Shown here: piece by piece, positions 58,125 through 64,000 of the stretch | Numbering within the stretch: the stretch's first letter is position 1 | Layout: every line of letters starts with the position of its first letter | Assembly: GCA_963971285.1 (NCBI GenBank) | Contig: OZ020246.1 | Coordinates: 8,043,217 to 8,107,216, forward strand | Direction: 5' to 3' | DNA from: Astropecten irregularis | Taxonomy: Eukaryota; Echinodermata; Asteroidea; Paxillosida; Astropectinidae | DNA length: 64,000 bases | Program-made: the position numbers and the translations under genes | The notes under the pieces: generated by a model | Database searches by the model: none | Seen by the model: the letters and a program-made list of their open reading frames with translations, nothing else | Told to the model about the DNA's origin: nothing

Positions 58125-61100
58125 GTCACACGATGATGACTCCAGCTCCAGCAGTCCAGTGGCAGTGCAATTTCTTGTTCACAAAAATAAACCTGCAAAG
58201 TGAAGTCCAAAATGAAAAAAAAAACAGTTATAGAAAGTGACAATTTCTGACAATTCTAAACGTAGTCATCATTTAAATCATAAACCAACCTTATCTAATC
58301 TCACCAAAGAATTAATAAACACCCCCTTCATACCATAGAGCTACAAACAGATGTTCATCACACTGATCATGTGAATGGTCATGTGTGTATTTATTGAGTA
58401 ACATAAAACAAAGGTAGATGGGCTTCCTCCATTTATTACCTTGACAAATCATGTAAAACAGTCAGGGAACCGTCATAAGGCTGTAGATTGAGGGCGCTAT
58501 TGCAAAACAATGGTCATATTAATTTTTGTAAAAAATTAATGTGACAAAATGCCTGAACTTGCTTTGAGTGCACACAAAATAATGGTTACCAGTGACTGGC
58601 CCTCTAATCTGTGGATACTGCGTGTATCACTTTAAGATTACAGGGATAGTAAAAGCTGTATTGCTATAGACAAATTTAGAGATTGCTATTCTTATGGCAT
58701 TTTCTGAGAGGATGTGTAGTGCTTATGGGCGTGGTGCGTGGTTGATGAGGAAGAGGTGTCAACTGGCAGACCGACAAAAGTCAATTAATATTCATATGTA
58801 TTAAACACCCAAAAGGTTATGAATAAGAAAAAGAGGCTGTTCTAAGCTGGAATGGATACAGCATCCTTTTCCTACACTTCTTTGTGCAAGAGTGGTACGT
58901 GATACAAGCCACTGTGATGACCACTTCTCAACAAAATTGACCCAAGCCGGGATCAAACCTGGCAGGGTCATTTTAAAAAAAGATAGAGCAGGTAGAATGC
59001 TGTTTCTTTTTAAGTTTAAAAGGCGTTATGGCAAACTGGGGCCAATTTTATAGAGCTGCTTAGCACAGAAAATTGCTTGGCATAAAAATAGCTTGCCCAA
59101 TAAAACAAACCACCATCAAAATTTCCATTTGATATTCATGCTCAGCGAACAGCAGCCAAAGAACAATTGCAAGTGAGACATAACACACAGAAATTTGGTT
59201 GTTGAATCCTGTTTTTACTAAGACAGAAATGTCATGCTTAGCGAATGTTTGTGCTAACCAGCTCTATGAAATTGGCCCCTGAAAACAACACCCTCCTGAA
59301 CAAAAAGCATAAATTAACCACATGAAACCAAAATGCAATACATATAGATAATAAAGAAAATACAAATTATGATAATTGTTTTTTGTTCGAAGCATGAGCT
59401 GCATTTTAATTACCATGTGAACTATGCCGAGATATTGAAATTAAATGCTTTGTTTTATTTACATTATAAGTTTCAATGTACATGTTAATATACAGGTATA
59501 TTAGGCAGTTTCTATATACAGTTTATTTATAGGAATAATTACGTTGGTATTTTTTGTTGCTGGTTGATGTGCAATTAAATTGTCGATGTAAGAATTACAT
59601 TATGCAAATCAAGTAACAGAAGAATTACCAGTCAAAAGTAAATGATTCTGCAAAATATTTGGGCAGGTAACCGGTGTTATAGCAAACATTTAGCTATGTC
59701 TTATAAACCAGCCCAAAGAAAATAACATTCACTGATTAACAACCTGATGATATCAGCTTACATTCAACAAAACAGCAGAATTATGCTGCTTAGTTTTATG
59801 TTTAGAATCTTTCTAAAATTTAAATTTTTGAATGACCATTACCAACATTTAGATCCATTTTTGGTACTGCTTGAGAAATAAATTAAACTAACTTTGTATC
59901 TTCAAGAAACCCACCTCCAAAAAAACGAACAAAGAAAGAAACCAGATCCCACTAAGTAAAACAGTGGTAGTTTGATGCTTAATTAAAAACAATATTATGT
60001 CAAACCAATAAAAACCTAAATTTGCGGAATGAGTGGAAATAAAATCCAAAATAAAATCAAAGATGACACAGTTATTTATGAGATGATAAATTTGAGCTAT
60101 CTCCCCATATTTCCCTTCACGTGTTTCAATAGACAAATACAGAAAAAACAGCACAAATATCATCAACTACTGGAGAGCAAATTTCTATATATTTTCAGCA
60201 GAAATCATATCTCAGTTTGGGATCTCATTTGTGGTGGCAACTGCAAAGTGACATATTTACCTTAATCCATCAAAATGTGGACAAAGTTGTCAGAGTAAAT
60301 TTCTAACAAACAGCTATTATTAAATGGATGATTTTGTTGCAGAGAAACCAGTAAACTTATTAAAATCATTTCAAAGCTTTCTATTAGGGAGTCAATTTGA
60401 AAGTATAGCAAACTCAAATTATTTTTCCCACTTCATCTGGGTTTCAAAGGAACAGAAATATGTATAACCAAATCACAGTAGTTAACCAAAATACTTGAAT
60501 AACATAAATGACATATCACTGTGGCAACATGTATAAATCACAGTGACACATCTCAATATATCTGGAAGCACGTCTTGATTGATTCCCCCAGCCCAACATG
60601 GAAAAAATAATTAAAAACCAAAGAAATGCAAAAATAAATACTCCACTGTATGCCAACATACCATTCATCTAACCTACCCAATCCACAAGTTACACAGTAA
60701 TTTAAGCCAGCAGTACCAATTACTACTTCTTAATAAAAATTGCTTGTATCACAAAATCACTATCATTGATAGGCTAAGTTTTATAATTGAAAAAGTAGCA
60801 ATTTTCATGTGAAGCTTGAAATGAGTGAAAAATTTGTATGAATGTAGAAAAACACTTAACTTAATTTTAACAATCTTGAAAACTTTCAAGGTAATTGGTA
60901 ATCTGAATGTAGAAAGTGCAGGTGCTTTCTGTTTGTGACTGATCAATTTGTTACCAGCGATTATTAACCCAAAGGAGGTAATATTGTTCTGATCAGTACT
61001 GAATTATGTAATTTTTGTTTCCTTTCATCATACGTTAAATACAAGTTCACACCGAGGCGTAGAAATGAGGCACCTTAGGTGTTTGTTTTGGACTTTCATT

Positions 61101-62438
61101 TCTGGATGGTAGAATATTTTACGTTTGAATACAAGAGATTTACCTTCAAGCATAACACAACTCAACTGAACAATAATTGATCATCAGATTTGATCAATGC
61201 GATGCTTTGAAAGAATGGTCAGTAGATATGGATTCTGTTTTAGTTTAAGCAGGTTTTTATGGTTCAAGAAAAGAGACAATTCTACAATATCTGTCATTGT
61301 GAAATGTACACAACAGAGGTTACAAAAGCGCAATGGATTTGATGCGAAATATCATGATTCTACTAACTCCCCTGTGGTCATGCTGTGGTCACTGCATTTG
61401 TCCAAAGGGACTGACCACATCAGTGTCCTTCTTAAATACTTTTTACGACAAACAGGTCTAACAATTCTGCAGGATTTTGTCAGATTTCCTCTGATTCATC
61501 TTTATACCTCAAGAATAATGCAAGAGGTTATGACGACAAATAAGAGGCAAAAATTAATCAATTTTTGTACTCCTCATTTCAAACTATTCACTGAAGCATT
61601 TCTTACATTCAATGTATATTCTATATGTACAGGGATTAAATCATAAATGCAAACTGGAAGAGTTGTGAAATTAATTGCGAGTGAAGTAAGTGCAATTTGA
61701 ATCACAAAATATACATCCATTACCATATTTAAGAAGTGTGAATACGAAAATAATTACCAATTTACTTGGCAGAAATCAATACCTTATTTCAATTTCCGAC
61801 TTTTTAAGTCACTCAAATCACATCTTTCATCATGGTATTTGAATGTACAAATACTACCCAGAACAAGTTGCACTCACTTACTCAGAGAAAAAAAAAGAAT
61901 TTGAAAAATACCTCCAACCTATTTTGACAAAAAAATAAACATGTTCTTGTTTTTAACTCTAAGTCAAAAGGGCGATCAACAGACAAGTGCTTACTTGTAG
62001 AATTTCTGTCACGTTGCTATGTGACAGTCCCACATAATTGGCATGATTTAGAAACAAATTTTCTAGGAGCTGGAGGATAATCCTTCTAGACTTCACAATG
62101 GTGAGCAATCCCATGGACAAGAAACACATTGCTTATGACAAAAGTCATTACATCATGGGTACCAGACTACTCTCTGAGTTGGGCTGTCTTGTGTTATACT
62201 GTATGCGCTGTCAAAAACTGCCCCAAGCCCTTAACCACAAAATGGTAGATTCCAAATCAGCCCTATAAAACATTTACTTCAGTCCTCAATCAATGCAGTG
62301 AAACACAGACCATCATATTCCTCCTTAAAATGGACACTTGTTTCAGGCATATTTTTCAAAAATTTGAGGAGTATTTGTGACATTTGGTGGTAGTTGAATG
62401 AAACCAGGTTGAATTTGTGAACAGTTTCTCACTGTATT
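58125..62438. other. AT-rich spacer between CHMP4 paralog 2 and the HERPUD-type gene
   Basis: No exon was recognised. It holds a tRNA-like SINE remnant (about 58933-58968, GCCGGGATCAAACCTGGCAG) and a MITE at 59039-59281. The right part is probably the HERPUD 3' UTR. The longest frame, 61197-61646 (+, 149 codons), lies in AT-rich sequence and matches nothing I know. Confidence 0.5.
59039..59281. mobile_element. Full-length MITE with GGGCCAATTTCATAGAGCTG ends
   Basis: GGGGCCAATTTTATAGAGCT at the left mirrors AGCTCTATGAAATTGGCCCC at the right, 243 bp in all. It is the best copy of the family also seen at 3632 and 11536; an isolated right end occurs at 63148-63176 (GCAGCTCTATGAAATTGGCC). Confidence 0.88.
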
Positions 62439-64000
62439 TTAGTGTGCAGCTGCAACGTTGGGATCCTGGGGAAACAGCGAAGTGAAGAACGTGGACAGGA
62501 AGACCCAAGCAATGGTCAAGACTCCTGGTTTGGGCCGCTCTGGAGGTGTTTCTGGGTTTGCCGTTGAGTCAGAGTCTGTGTCTTGTTCCTCCTGGGACTC
62601 AGAGCTGCTGTCTCTTTCATTGTTGTTGTCTTCCTGTTGTTGCTGCTGTTCTTGCTGATGGTGCAAAACGTAAAACAAAACAGCAATCAGATTTATCCTC
62701 ATCTTAGAAGGACTATATCACAAGGCCTGTTCAATTTGGCAAAACATTGCCAAGCAAATGTTTGTGCTGAGCAAAACACAGGTATTACTACAAAATGCAT
62801 ACACTTTATGGTAACCTGTATTTGCTAGGCAAAACATTTTGGTGCTCAGACAGTTTCTTTTTTAGCTTAGCAGGTTCATAAAATGACACTACAATGAACT
62901 ACTAAGCAAAGTTGCTTAGGGCCAGGTACTTCAGTAAATGGAGCTCAAACCCATCAAAACACAAGTGCAAACATCACATTCTCAATAACACTAGGCCTTT
63001 TCCCACTAAACAAAATTTTCATGCGATGTTTACTGCTTTCGACTTGCATTCGGTCATTACTTTGCTGAGTATAACATTCACAAGGAGTTTTGGCTGGCAT
63101 ACTGATTTAATTTACCACGGATTTTGGTGCTTAAGCAAATTTTGATGCTTAAGCAGCTCTATGAAATTGGCCCCTGGTCCCGAGCAGGGTTGAACTCAAC
63201 CCGGAGAAAAGGTCATCTCCGGGTGGCTCGGGGGTGACGGAGGGGTGAACATTTCAAGTGGGAATCTTGGCTTATTTTCACCCCCGCGTCGCCCTGGGGC
63301 CATCCCCGAGATTGGTCAAGTGGAAAAAGGCCTACAGTGTCATTAAAACTCTTTGATGTACACCTACCTGCGCTTGGTTATTGCCTTGGTTGTTGTCTGG
63401 TACCCCGTCTGCCTGATCTGCATTCCCGTTCTCTTCCAATCTTTCCCTGGCAATTGGGGTCCGTCTAAGCTGGAACCATCGCTTCTGGTACCTGCAACAG
63501 AATACAAAATATATGTCCAGAAACTTAGTTAATGTATGACTAGTCTGGAAATAAAGGTCTTACAGAAACTCAACATATCTGAACATGAAGTTGCAAGCTG
63601 TAATAACAAGGCATCTAAACCAACATGAAGATCATGATTGTTAAACTTAGACAAGGAATCCCAATAAAATGGGACATTAAGTTTGTTAGCCAAGACAAAT
63701 TCTCACCTTCAGTGAAAATTAATAGATGAATATGAAGAGAAACAAATCATCTTACAAGAATAAGAAAATCATTCAGTCAATGGGAGACTTTGGAGAACCG
63801 GTCTTCAAGTCAACAGCGCATGCGCACGCACAACAGCGCAGGCGCAAAACAGCGCACGCATGCTCACAATTGCATGCACGTGCGCTGTTGACTTGAAGAC
63901 CGGTTCTCCAAAGTCTCCCATTGACGCAGAATATGAACTTACATGAACATTATGGTCATGACGCCAACCACCATAAGGAACCGACCGAGGGATGAGTAGA
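62439..64000 (-). CDS. HERPUD1: HERPUD-type ER ubiquitin-like protein, C-terminal three exons (5' partial)
   Basis: HERPUD proteins are ER membrane proteins with an N-terminal ubiquitin-like domain; they organise the HRD1 complex in ER-associated degradation and are induced by ER stress. Minus-strand exons in view: 64000-63943 (continues beyond the window), 63491-63368, 62654-62439 (TAA). They give about 132 residues. First visible exon: YSSLGRFLMVVGVMTIMFM, the family's hairpin membrane region. Second: YQKRWFQLRRTPIARERLEE. Last: a Gln-rich then Asp/Ser/Glu-rich linker, PERPKPGVLTIAWVFLSTFF, and FPQDPNVAAAH at the end, the family's conserved amphipathic C-terminus. The ubiquitin-like domain lies outside the window. 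HERPUD1 versus HERPUD2 cannot be decided from this part. An inverted-repeat element sits in the intron at 63777-63924. Confidence 0.9.
63777..63924. mobile_element. Hairpin element with GGAGAACCGGTCTTCAAG arms, second copy
   Basis: TCAATGGGAGACTTTGGAGA at the left mirrors TCTCCAAAGTCTCCCATTGA at the right; the arms extend to CAACAGCGCA over about 45 bp. The core is a series of CGCACGC/GCATGCG words. It is the better preserved copy of the element at 37032. Confidence 0.92.

Noticed and set aside
61197-61646. 149-codon frame on the plus strand
   Set aside because: AT-rich composition, no recognised domain, no splice partner, and it lies in the presumed HERPUD 3' flank. Length alone is not convincing.

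Overview
The window looks like nuclear DNA of a marine invertebrate animal. All protein genes are animal type, most are split by GT-AG introns, and AT-rich, transposon-littered spacers separate them. The palindrome TAGGCCTA recurs many times, and short inverted-repeat elements and tRNA-derived SINEs are abundant. An invertebrate deuterostome, probably an echinoderm, fits best, but that placement is inference. I reassembled exons by hand from splice sites and homology; each assembled gene keeps one open frame with matching intron phases.

Layout. 1-1263: end of a ~166-bp satellite array. 5399-12799 (+): the last nine coding exons of tyrosine aminotransferase; its N-terminal exons were not found. 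12.8-19.4 kb: spacer full of nested transposons, including two hAT-type elements with 8-bp target duplications. 19525-20397 (+): FIT family ER lipid diphosphatase, coding region in one exon. 24701-21885 (-): GDAP1-like, five exons, complete. 26297-27728 (+): TP53RK/Bud32 kinase, two exons. 33844-29411 (-): DHRS4-like reductase, nine exons, complete. 34317-46649: three TK2/dNK-type deoxynucleoside kinases, A (+), B (-) and C (+), with B and C head to head. 53463-49762 (-) and 58124-55736 (-): tandem CHMP4 (ESCRT-III) paralogs, the second strongly diverged. 64000-62439 (-): last three coding exons of a HERPUD-type ER protein.

The genes do not form one pathway. They cover amino acid breakdown, ER lipid and protein quality control, mitochondrial/peroxisomal functions, tRNA modification (KEOPS), nucleotide salvage and membrane scission. 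The most novel-looking part is the dNK cluster. In all three paralogs a short, poorly conserved N-terminal exon precedes a conserved kinase core. In B and C that exon carries a cyclin-like destruction box (RAPLGDISS), and C also has a KEN box. This suggests cell-cycle-controlled turnover of a TK2-like enzyme. The CHMP4 pair is the second point of interest: paralog 2 keeps a full frame but has lost the C-terminal tryptophan helix and has a perfect 42-bp internal duplication. A third is a set of hairpin-shaped, tRNA-derived insertions with clear target-site duplications.
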